From the NCBI GenBank assembly GCA_037190145.1, contig JBBCJU010000005.1, forward strand, positions 62,001-126,000: 64,000 nucleotides of DNA. The letters are read 5' to 3'. The translations under genes and the position numbers were made by a program. The notes below the pieces were generated by a model. The model saw nothing but the letters and a program-made list of their open reading frames with translations. It was not told where the DNA came from and searched no databases. The stretch comes from 55-13 sp037190145. Lineage in GTDB: Bacteria; Armatimonadota; Fimbriimonadia; Fimbriimonadales; Fimbriimonadaceae. Below are positions 57,543-64,000 of the stretch, one piece after another (positions within the stretch are counted from its first letter, which is position 1; each line of letters begins with the position of its first letter).

Positions 57543-58667
57543 GTGCAGGTGCTATCTGCATCTGTGCTCCACAGGTACTCTAGGATCGTGTCCATTGATC
57601 CTGCGCTCTTTCAAGAGAACGAACGCACTGCCCCTGCTTCTGATCTGCGACAATTTGCTCAAGTCGGCTCCTTGGCCTGTGAACACGGAGGATTTTTGCC
57701 CGAAGTCATCATTGCCTATGAGACTTGGGGCACGCTGAATTCTCAGAAAGATAATGCGATCCTTGTTTGCCATGCTCTGAGCGGCGATTCGCATGCAATC
57801 GGGTGGTGGGAGCGGATGATTGGCCCAGACAAGCCGATTGACACGAACGAGTTTTTTGTCATCGGTACAAATGCGCTGGGTGGGTGCCAAGGAACAACCG
57901 GACCAGCCTCTATCTCCGAAGATGGCAAACCTTATCGAACGAGATTCCCAATGATTTCGGTCGGCGATATGGTGGAAGTGCAATCCCGATTGATTGACCA
58001 ACTGAATATAGAGCAACTCCACGGAGTGGCTGGAGGCAGTATGGGCGGGATGCAAGTATTGGAGTGGACGGTTCGCAAACCCGCGCGTGTAAAAAAGGCG
58101 TTTGTTACCGCAAGCAGTGCATCACATAACGCAATGCAGATTGGATTTAACGAAGCTGGACGCCAAGCCATCATGCGCGACCCCCGGTGGAACGGAGGGA
58201 TGTATGAGGAAGGCTCGGAGCCAGACGGTGGCCTAGCCGTGGCAAGGATGATTGGTCACCTATCTTTCCTTAGCGAGCAGGCATTCGAAGCCAAGTTTGG
58301 TCGAGAGCTTCAATCAAAGTCCAAGGCGGATTATCATCTCGCCACTGACTTTCAGGTTGAAAGTTATCTGAATTATCAAGGGGACAAGTTTACGAAGAGG
58401 TTTGATGCGAACTCGCTTCTTTACTTGACCAAGGCGATTGACTATTACCAGTTAAGTTCCTTTGAACCTGCCGAAGCGGATTTTCTCTTTGCGAGTTTTA
58501 CAACTGATTGGCTATATCCAACCCACCAAAGTGAGACGCTTTTGAAAATGGCGCAAGAAGTGGGCCTACGAGCGGAACACAAATTGATCGACTTGCCTTA
58601 CGGACATGATGCTTTCCTTCTTGACGGAGAAATCCAAGGAGAACACGTCCGAAACTTCTTTGCGTAG
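57543..58667 (+). CDS. metX: Homoserine O-acetyltransferase
   Basis: An alpha/beta-hydrolase that acetylates homoserine for methionine synthesis. Motifs are LPEVIIAYETWGTLNSQKDN, ILVCHALSGDSHAIGWWERM, VIGTNALGGCQGTTGPAS, the nucleophile elbow VAGGSMGGMQVLEW (Ser in GGSMGG), the catalytic Asp in FTTDWLYPTHQSE, and His in YGHDAFLLDGE. The length fits the family. The 5' end is uncertain: GTG 57543 is longest, but GTG 57588 (VSIDPALFQENERTAP) fits homologues equally well. An imperfect hairpin at 57538-57572 lies just before the second start. Confidence 0.95.
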   Translation: MQVLSASVLHRYSRIVSIDPALFQENERTAPASDLRQFAQVGSLACEHGGFLPEVIIAYETWGTLNSQKDNAILVCHALSGDSHAIGWWERMIGPDKPIDTNEFFVIGTNALGGCQGTTGPASISEDGKPYRTRFPMISVGDMVEVQSRLIDQLNIEQLHGVAGGSMGGMQVLEWTVRKPARVKKAFVTASSASHNAMQIGFNEAGRQAIMRDPRWNGGMYEEGSEPDGGLAVARMIGHLSFLSEQAFEAKFGRELQSKSKADYHLATDFQVESYLNYQGDKFTKRFDANSLLYLTKAIDYYQLSSFEPAEADFLFASFTTDWLYPTHQSETLLKMAQEVGLRAEHKLIDLPYGHDAFLLDGEIQGEHVRNFFA

Positions 58668-58674
58668 TGTGATC

Positions 58675-59073
58675 ATGTCGTCAGAAACTCAGCACATCGT
58701 CGTGTTCAGTGTTTTAGAAGGGAAGTATTGCGTAGCCCGCCTGAAGCCAGATTCCCCAATTCCTGCTTTTCCCGCTTGTGAGGGACTTTTTAGCATCACC
58801 AGAACCAGCGACGAGGTTTCTGTGGTTTGTGAAGAGACACTAGCTCCAGAGGGATCATCGGTTGAGCGCAATTGGCGAGCACTCAAAGTTCAAGGGCCGC
58901 TTGAATTCTCTTTGAAAGGAGTTTTGGCTAGCCTCCTTGTACCTTTGGCAGAAGCGGGGGTCAGCGTGTTTGCGGTTTCGACTTACGATACGGACTACCT
59001 ACTAGTCCCTCAGTATCACCTGGCGACCACTCTGCAAACATTGGAACTGGCCGGACATCGATTAACGCCTTGA
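58675..59073 (+). CDS. ACT-domain protein (tandem ACT, putative amino-acid sensor)
   Basis: A 132-residue protein from ATG 58675 (MSSETQHIVVFSVLEGKYCV), 7 nt after the metX stop. It belongs to the small stand-alone ACT family: VARLKPDSPIPAFPACEGLF, SITRTSDEVSVVCEETLAPE, RALKVQGPLEFSLKGVLASL, and the signature AGVSVFAVSTYDTDYLLVPQ. ACT domains bind amino acids allosterically. The position directly after metX suggests a link to methionine-pathway control (inference). An upstream in-frame extension within metX exists but is not needed. Confidence 0.88.
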   Translation: MSSETQHIVVFSVLEGKYCVARLKPDSPIPAFPACEGLFSITRTSDEVSVVCEETLAPEGSSVERNWRALKVQGPLEFSLKGVLASLLVPLAEAGVSVFAVSTYDTDYLLVPQYHLATTLQTLELAGHRLTP

Positions 59074-59102
59074 TATCCCAGCTAAGACTTAACTGGGATA
59101 TC
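59072..59102. terminator. Inverted repeat between convergent ACT and GH4 genes
   Basis: A 10-bp perfect repeat (GATATCCCAG / CTGGGATATC) with an 11-nt loop. It overlaps the ACT gene stop and lies 10 nt from the GH4 stop. There is no U-run, so it is a candidate bidirectional terminator only. Confidence 0.5.
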
Positions 59103-59112
59103 TCGATAAAAG

Positions 59113-60507
59113 CTACTTGTACTCCACCAAATATTCTGCTTCAGCGTCAAAGAGCTTGTAAGTCATCTCCTTGATCTCCGCTGGACAGCAAACTGCTGCA
59201 GAAAGCGGATCCAGCATAAGGGCTTGTGCAGCCATTTCCTTGGAACGGTTTAAGATTGCTTCCACGCCCATGTCAAACATATGCATGTTTGAAGCGCAGA
59301 TCGCTGCCATTTGGCGCGGAAGTCTTCCGTACCGAATGGGTTGCACGCGATTGTGATTGATGAGACATGCAACTTCAACGCATCCATCTTGAGGAAGATT
59401 TTCTATGCAACCGTTGTTCGCCACATTGCCGTGAATAACAATCGGTTGGTTCTTTTCGACCGATTCGATGATCCAAGCACCATACTCCCATGATCGTTCT
59501 GTCTTGGCTTCTTCCTCGCCTCTAAACAGTCGTTCACGGTATTCATCCTGATTCTTTCGCCACGTTGGCCAGTTGTTGGCATAGAAGCTTTCTTCACCTC
59601 GGTAGCCTGTATCGGTGTATTTATCAAGGAGCTCTTTGCGCTTGCGATAGTAGGGAAGATATTCGCTTAAGTGACCACTGGACTCAGTGATGAATGCTCC
59701 AAAGTGAAGCATCATATCGGTTCTCACAGGATCTGCCTTAGAAAATTCGCTTTCGCGATCCTTGGCTTGCTCCATCAATGTTGGATAAAGAGACTGTCCA
59801 TCGGGGCCGTTAAACTCCGTGAACCAAGCCAGGTGGTTTATGCCAGCACACTTCCACTGGACTTTCTCATACTCCACTCCGGCGTATCCCGCAAGCATAT
59901 TTGAAGTGCCTTGAACCGAGTGGCAAAGACCCACCACTTCCATAGAACTGGACCTCTGTGCAGCCAGACACATCATATTCATAGGATTGGTGTAATTCAG
60001 CACCAACGCCTTTGGACACAGTCTTTCAGCATCCTTTAGGATATCAAGCCACACCGGAATAGTGCGGAGACTCTTAAAAAGTCCACCAGGGCCAATCGTG
60101 TCGCCGATGTTCTGGCTGATTCCGTATTCCAAGGGGATATCGTTGTCGAAGCGAACGCACTCAATCCCGCTGACTTCAATGGAGTTGACAATGTAGTCAG
60201 TCCCAGGAAGCATTTCCAAACGGTCGGTACTTGCCTTGAGGGTCCATTTTTTATCTTCGCCAGTTGCTTCCAGAACCTTGGCCATCAACTTCCGGCTTAG
60301 TTCTAGTCGATTCGCGTCGATATCTACCAGGCGGAGTTCACCACCCAAAGATCCGGGGATCAAAACAACATCTCTAAGAATGCTATTTGTAAATCCACTT
60401 CCAGCGCCAATCATTGTTACATTGATCTTTCTTGGCATCAAACCGGGTAAACCGATTCGTGCATCTTGTTTGGTGTGTTCGATATGTCCTTGGGTCTCAA
60501 CGGCCAT
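59113..60507 (-). CDS. Glycoside hydrolase family 4 (alpha-galactosidase-like)
   Basis: A 464-residue NAD- and metal-dependent glycosidase. The Rossmann start is VTMIGAGSGFTNSILRDVVL, then LRLVDIDANRLELSRKLM. GH4 motifs are ALVLNYTNPMNMMCLAAQ, the Mn-ligand/subfamily motif GLCHSVQGTSNML, and CAGINHLAWFTEF. The CHSV type points to alpha-galactosidase-like members, although alpha-galacturonidase cannot be excluded. The enzyme is cytoplasmic. About 24 residues precede the conserved MPRKINVTM; ATG 60438 is an alternative start, and neither has a clear ribosome binding site. No sugar transporter or regulator gene is adjacent. Confidence 0.93.
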   Translation of the reverse strand: MAVETQGHIEHTKQDARIGLPGLMPRKINVTMIGAGSGFTNSILRDVVLIPGSLGGELRLVDIDANRLELSRKLMAKVLEATGEDKKWTLKASTDRLEMLPGTDYIVNSIEVSGIECVRFDNDIPLEYGISQNIGDTIGPGGLFKSLRTIPVWLDILKDAERLCPKALVLNYTNPMNMMCLAAQRSSSMEVVGLCHSVQGTSNMLAGYAGVEYEKVQWKCAGINHLAWFTEFNGPDGQSLYPTLMEQAKDRESEFSKADPVRTDMMLHFGAFITESSGHLSEYLPYYRKRKELLDKYTDTGYRGEESFYANNWPTWRKNQDEYRERLFRGEEEAKTERSWEYGAWIIESVEKNQPIVIHGNVANNGCIENLPQDGCVEVACLINHNRVQPIRYGRLPRQMAAICASNMHMFDMGVEAILNRSKEMAAQALMLDPLSAAVCCPAEIKEMTYKLFDAEAEYLVEYK

Positions 60508-60652
60508 AGGGAGAAGTTAGCACACACAGAAACGGAGATGTTCTTTGGATAACTGGATATGATATGAAACCGACGGTAGGGCATTATCCGTCGTATATCC
60601 TGAAGGGATAAAATCATACTCGCATTGCACTGATGCTTGTGGATAATGGTTA

Positions 60653-61132
60653 TTGAGCATGGCAAACCTTGGTTCAACTGGTTCCGATAGTAAGGTCATC
60701 TTATTGATTGAAGACAATATTGATGATGAAAGGCTAACCTTACGCGCACTTCGTCGTAACAACATCATGAATGAGGTTGTTGTTGCTTGTGATGGTCAAG
60801 AAGCGATTGACTACCTATTTGGTTCAGGTAGCTACGCTGGTCGCGACATGAACGTGATGCCAGCCGTAGTCATGCTTGACCTGAAACTTCCGCGTCTGAG
60901 TGGCCTTGAGGTACTCACGCGCATTCGCAACGATGCTCGGACAAAGAGACTGCCGGTTGTAGTTCTCACATCATCGGAAGATGAGCAGCAGATTGAGCAG
61001 GCTTATGCATCCGGAGCGAATTCATTTATTCAGAAGCCTACAGATCCTGCTGAGTTTTCTGAGATGGTTCTACAGTTGGCGATGTATTGGTTGCTACTTA
61101 ACCGAACCACCCCACATCGCTTGATGGCTTAG
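60653..61132 (+). CDS. Single-domain response regulator (CheY/Rcp1-like)
   Basis: A ~159-residue receiver domain without an output domain. Conserved residues are the acidic pair in ILLIEDNIDDERL, the phospho-Asp in VVMLDLKLPRLSGLEVL, Thr/Ser in VVLTSSEDEQQIEQAY and Lys in SFIQKPTDPAEF. LTLRALRRNNIMNEVVVACD and YLFGSGSYAGRD match the Rcp1 (phytochrome-type) subgroup. The cognate kinase is not in the window. The start may be TTG 60653 or ATG 60659. Confidence 0.93.
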   Translation: MSMANLGSTGSDSKVILLIEDNIDDERLTLRALRRNNIMNEVVVACDGQEAIDYLFGSGSYAGRDMNVMPAVVMLDLKLPRLSGLEVLTRIRNDARTKRLPVVVLTSSEDEQQIEQAYASGANSFIQKPTDPAEFSEMVLQLAMYWLLLNRTTPHRLMA

Positions 61133-61265
61133 CTTTGAATTTTCGAATTTTCTTCAAGTTAGGTTTCAGTGGCAAAAGCTGGCTGAATCAATTGCTTGAT
61201 GCAATAACCTGCTTGAAAAGCTCCTCAACGTCACGGATTTCATCACCAAAGGTCCCTGTAGACCC

Positions 61266-61294
61266 TTGCATTCCCAGATTCCCCGTGTCATACT
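61266..61294 (+). promoter_or_regulatory. Candidate promoter of the tRNA-Asp/tRNA-Phe unit
   Basis: TTGCAT (61266-61271) and CATACT (61289-61294) are spaced by exactly 17 bp. The predicted transcript start is about 6 nt before the mature tRNA-Asp 5' end. Confidence 0.6.
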
Positions 61295-61306
61295 TTCAGA
61301 CCTCAC

Positions 61307-61382
<76 letters not shown>

Positions 61383-61404
61383 TAAAAAATCTAAAACCCA
61401 CCGT

Positions 61405-61480
61405 GCCGCGGTAGCTCAGTCGGTAGAGCATAGCACTGAAAATGCTAGGGTCGCCGGTTCAAATCCGGCCTGCGGCACCA
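61405..61480 (+). tRNA. tRNA-Phe (anticodon GAA)
   Basis: A 76-nt cloverleaf. The acceptor stem is GCCGCGG/CTGCGGC with one G-U pair, the anticodon stem TAGCA/TGCTA with loop CTGAAAA, and the T-arm GCCGG-TTCAAAT-CCGGC. The discriminator is A and CCA is encoded. It lies 22 nt after tRNA-Asp. The next protein frame begins at its last base. Confidence 0.98.
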
Positions 61481-62538
61481 TTCGCTTTCTATTAGCAATC
61501 ATCTTCGTTGGGGTTGGATTTTGCTCTTCATTCGCTCAAGATTTGACTCTTCGGCCTTTTGACCGGATTCGAGTTTCTTCAACTGGAGTAAGTGGTCCTA
61601 GTGGAGAATTCTCTCTCGGTGAAGATGGCGCTGTTTGGCTGGGAACTCGATTTCCGATCTACCTCGCCGGACGATCTCTTGAAGATGCGGCAAACGAACT
61701 GCAAACCTCAGTCGGTCCCAGAGCAGGGCAGGTAGGCATCGAATTGCTCGGGCAGAGAGAAGGACAAGTGACATTTCGAGGAGCTGTTCGCCTGAGCGGC
61801 TCTGTGAGCCTTCGTAGCCCTCGGACCCTATCCGAAGTCCTCCAAGTGGCTGAACCTACCGATGCGGCCGATTTAGAGGGCATTATCGTGGTTTCTGCGC
61901 TCGGCAAGACCTTTCGAATAAACAGCGAAACCGAAGGAGCCTTCAGCCTTCGCTCTGGCGACCAAATTTTGGTTCCTCAGCTAAGTGTGCCAAATGAGAT
62001 TCTTGTACTTGGTGCAGTCAAGAAACCTGGAGCTGTGCCATTTACTCGTGGTTTAACCCTTGAATCAGCGGTTGGAGCTGCCGGAGGACTAACTGGCCAC
62101 GCCATTATTGGCCAAATCTCGGTTCTCCGTGGGGATGATCCGGTTGCTGGCGCCGCTTGGACGGACACAGGCCGCAAGATTCTCCTGAAAAGAGGCGATG
62201 TAGTCCGCGTTGTCAGTGATGAGAATGGTCGATACGTCAGCGTTCATGGTGAAGTGAAGAATGTAGGGCTGGTACCTTTTAGACCAGGAATGACTTTGCT
62301 GGAAGTGCTTGAATCGGCAGGCGGGACGAAACTTGGTGCAGGTCTAGATCAAGTTGAGATTAGGAAGGTTTTTGGAGGTCGCGGGAGAGTGAGAAAATTT
62401 GATCTGAACAAGATCAAAAAGGGTTCACCCAATGATCCAAAGCTAGAGGCCGCAGATATTGTTTATGTTCCACCCTTTGTCTTCAAAGAAATAAAACCCG
62501 CCAACACAGGTTTTCGGCCGGTGGTACCTCCTAGATGA
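61480..62538 (+). CDS. Polysaccharide export (Wza-like) protein with SLBB domains; start codon unclear
   Basis: A ~352-residue exported protein. The sequence right after tRNA-Phe encodes IRFLLAIIFVGVGFCSSFAQ, a clear signal peptide. A Poly_export domain follows (LRPFDRIRVSSTGVSG, then GEDGAVWLGTRFPIYLAGRS), then three SLBB segments: TFRGAVRLSGSVSLRSPRTL, LVLGAVKKPGAVPFTRGLTL-ESAVGAAGGL, and VHGEVKNVGLVPFRPGMTLL. It probably forms or lines an outer-membrane polysaccharide channel. No ATG, GTG or TTG in frame lies between the tRNA and the signal peptide. The first candidate is ATT overlapping the tRNA's terminal A (61480). The frame remains open upstream through both tRNAs, but that part is not plausible protein. 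Confidence 0.8.
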   Translation: MRFLLAIIFVGVGFCSSFAQDLTLRPFDRIRVSSTGVSGPSGEFSLGEDGAVWLGTRFPIYLAGRSLEDAANELQTSVGPRAGQVGIELLGQREGQVTFRGAVRLSGSVSLRSPRTLSEVLQVAEPTDAADLEGIIVVSALGKTFRINSETEGAFSLRSGDQILVPQLSVPNEILVLGAVKKPGAVPFTRGLTLESAVGAAGGLTGHAIIGQISVLRGDDPVAGAAWTDTGRKILLKRGDVVRVVSDENGRYVSVHGEVKNVGLVPFRPGMTLLEVLESAGGTKLGAGLDQVEIRKVFGGRGRVRKFDLNKIKKGSPNDPKLEAADIVYVPPFVFKEIKPANTGFRPVVPPR

Positions 62539-63257
62539 GTCGGTGGGACAGTACGCAAGGTCGGCCAGAACCTATTCGCGCTCTAAACCGTATTCCGGAA
62601 ATTGAGAATGGCGAGCCTTTGGTCGATATCCGTGAATACGCTCCAAAGCTAAGAATTGCGAGACCTCACGTGATTCCTTATGTGCGAGAGACCGTCGCTA
62701 AGATGGTTCACGAGGCATCACTAAAGATTGAAGCGCCCTACACGCTTGGACTCGTTGAAGGTTGGCGACCCATTGAACGTCAGCAGAGAATCTTTGACTT
62801 CGTTTGGGAGTCAGCGAAGGAAGCCTTTCCCAATCGAGATCACACTGCCTTACGCCGCACTGTATGTCGGTGGGTGGCTCCTACTGATCAGAAAGCTCCT
62901 CCTGGGCACTGCACCGGCGCAGCCGTAGATGTTTGGCTTTTAGATGAAGAAGGCAATGAGGTCGATGTTTGGTCACCCTATACGCGTCATCAAGCGGCTC
63001 GTACCTTTACGCTTGGAATCGATGCCGAGATTTGGAAACGGCGCATGATGCTTTATGAGGCCATGATGTCGGTTGGCTTCTCAAACTGTCGCGATGAATG
63101 GTGGCACTACAGTTTTGGCGACGCAGGTTGGGCAGTTCGACTCGAACAGCCAACCTGTTTTTATGGACTAGTAAAGCTAACTCCAGAGCTTTACGCTGAT
63201 CTGGAGCTATTATCGGTTGAAGCCATGCGGGATCGAAAGAATCCCTTTCTAAGCTAA
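62535..63257 (+). CDS. D-alanyl-D-alanine dipeptidase, VanX/DdpX-like (peptidase M15)
   Basis: A 240-residue zinc peptidase. The M15D metal motifs are PPGHCTGAAVDVWLLDEE (SxHxxGxAxD type, Ser replaced by Gly) and RDEWWHYSFGDAGWAV (Glu and His ligands in EWWH). LVEGWRPIERQQRIFDFVWE matches the VanX arginine region. No signal peptide is seen, so it is probably cytoplasmic, recycling D-Ala-D-Ala from wall turnover. It starts inside the SLBB gene stop (ATGA, 4-nt overlap) and overlaps the final convergent gene by 4 nt. No vanH/vanA-type genes are nearby, so it is not evidence of a glycopeptide resistance cluster. Confidence 0.92.
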   Translation: MSRWDSTQGRPEPIRALNRIPEIENGEPLVDIREYAPKLRIARPHVIPYVRETVAKMVHEASLKIEAPYTLGLVEGWRPIERQQRIFDFVWESAKEAFPNRDHTALRRTVCRWVAPTDQKAPPGHCTGAAVDVWLLDEEGNEVDVWSPYTRHQAARTFTLGIDAEIWKRRMMLYEAMMSVGFSNCRDEWWHYSFGDAGWAVRLEQPTCFYGLVKLTPELYADLELLSVEAMRDRKNPFLS

Positions 63258-64000
63258 CCCTTCTTGATCGTTACCTGCGAGAAGTCAATGGGATCTGGAG
63301 GAATGATTCCGTTTGGTCGGAACGTGCCGGGATACAAGAGGATTGTGTCAATCGCCAAGTCTGCACCTTGAGGAGCATCCACAGCGAGACGAATCTTGTT
63401 GGTGCCTGGCACCACTCGTGTTGTCCCAAGTCGGTACCACTGGTAACCATCTCCATATGCAGATAAACCTTCACCTTGAATAGTGAGGAGTTGTCCTCCT
63501 ACGGTCAAACTGACGTATTGTCGAGTTTGGGCTGGAACCTTCGCGGCTACCCATACTTCCAGCTCTTCATCAGATCGCCCTAAGAATGTGTAGTTTGCAT
63601 AGTACGCCTGAGCATATGCTTCGAGCGAGGATTTAAGATTGAGTACTCGGCCGCTTGAGGAACCTGGGGTGTCTAGCACCTCGCTAAAATTCTGATCCTT
63701 GGAGACTTCAGCCTCTAGCCAAGTGTAGTCAGCAAACTGCGCACCAAGACGCCAGTACCATTGACGCATCATTGGGAAGCTACCCCCGGGATTTACATCC
63801 AAGCCAGAAAGGGCGTCGCTAAAGCCGTAGCGAGCTTCTATAAAGTCAAGTTTGCGCTGCTCTGAGATTTTCATCAAAGCCGCAAAGCGGGCGATGGTTT
63901 CTTGTACTGCAGGTTCTGGAACCGGAATATCGTCTGTTCCATACACCAGGAGGGGAACATTACCAATCGTAACTTCAACTCCTCCCTTCACATTCTTGGG
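63254..64000 (-). CDS. C-terminal part of a large, probably secreted beta-sandwich protein (5' end outside window)
   Basis: The frame is open to the window edge, so only the last ~248 residues are visible; a GTG at 63991 is probably internal. The first part (NVKGGVEVTIGNVPLLVYG) looks like the beta-strand module that often follows a TIM-barrel glycosidase domain. A Gly/Tyr-rich region then leads to a C-terminal beta-sandwich (LEVWVAAKVPAQTRQYVSLT, WYRLGTTRVVPGTNKIRLAV) reminiscent of carbohydrate-binding domains. Function is not established. It is convergent with the dipeptidase gene. Confidence 0.75.
   Translation of the reverse strand, partial: PKNVKGGVEVTIGNVPLLVYGTDDIPVPEPAVQETIARFAALMKISEQRKLDFIEARYGFSDALSGLDVNPGGSFPMMRQWYWRLGAQFADYTWLEAEVSKDQNFSEVLDTPGSSSGRVLNLKSSLEAYAQAYYANYTFLGRSDEELEVWVAAKVPAQTRQYVSLTVGGQLLTIQGEGLSAYGDGYQWYRLGTTRVVPGTNKIRLAVDAPQGADLAIDTILLYPGTFRPNGIIPPDPIDFSQVTIKKG

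Noticed and set aside
57529..57590. SAM-type riboswitch upstream of metX
   Set aside because: Only ~60 nt separate pilT and the second metX start, too short for SAM-I, and the hairpin does not match a known SAM motif by eye.
62535..63257. Possible vancomycin-resistance cluster because of the VanX-like gene
   Set aside because: No vanH, vanA-type ligase, or vanRS genes are nearby; stand-alone VanX/DdpX enzymes are common in wall recycling.

Overview
The window is about 50% GC and comes from a dense bacterial chromosome. No phage, insertion sequence, CRISPR array or rRNA operon is visible. It looks like a free-living, motile, Gram-negative-type bacterium. Evidence for this is a flagellin, type IV pilus retraction ATPases, an outer-membrane polysaccharide-export (SLBB) protein, many Sec signal peptides, a lipobox protein and ECF sigma/anti-sigma pairs. 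The mix of gene families fits Armatimonadota (Fimbriimonadales-like), but that is a tentative inference because no marker-gene comparison was possible. Starts other than ATG are common: TTG in trpA, mazG, ppiC, rimI and one ECF sigma gene, GTG in many others, and probably ATA in infC.

Layout. 1-4.4 kb: the 3' end of dnaE, three small secreted proteins (two related) and a lone trpA. 4.4-17.7 kb is almost all minus strand: stalk-domain protein, BON lipoprotein, TlpA-like thioredoxin, parB-GNAT-nitrilase operon, flagellin, S1/P1 nuclease, ppiC-mazG, etfBA, and a FadN-type beta-oxidation enzyme. 17.8-26.2 kb is plus strand: infC-rpmI-rplT, acyl-CoA dehydrogenase, a secreted protein, an HD-GYP pair, a membrane glycosyltransferase and xerC/D. 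26.2-28.4 kb: livF-rimI-tsaD (minus). 28.6-38.1 kb: glucan phosphorylase, RRM protein, HAD phosphatase, a large secreted protein, TPR protein, MFS exporter and folC. 38.1-45.4 kb (minus): a small protein, a membrane pyrophosphatase enlarged by a ~245-residue insertion, a zinc-ribbon membrane protein, and glycosyltransferase-ECF sigma-anti-sigma. 45.6-49.3 kb: a LolA-like/thioredoxin fusion, then ECF sigma, anti-sigma and a PDZ pseudoprotease. 49.3-53.3 kb: secE-nusG, recJ, padR, greA. 53.4-59.1 kb: a secreted/membrane protein, three tandem pilT genes, metX and an ACT protein. 59.1-64 kb: GH4 glycosidase, response regulator, tRNA-Asp, tRNA-Phe, SLBB export protein, VanX-like dipeptidase and a partial protein.

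How genes work together. EtfAB, the acyl-CoA dehydrogenase and the FadN-type enzyme supply most of a fatty-acid beta-oxidation route (no thiolase here). InfC, L35, L20, SecE, NusG, GreA and RimI/TsaD are housekeeping translation and transcription functions. The two ECF modules and the extracytoplasmic thioredoxins suggest envelope-stress handling.

The most notable points are: infC with an apparent AUA start and a 134-nt out-of-frame overlap with rpmI; the H+-pyrophosphatase with a large insertion in a loop predicted to face outward; three adjacent PilT paralogues; an SLBB export gene abutting tRNA-Phe with no conventional start codon; an anti-sigma-like protein carrying a secretin-type STN domain; and a membrane zinc-ribbon protein ending in an L7/L12-like domain. 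I found no clearly new defence or mobile system.
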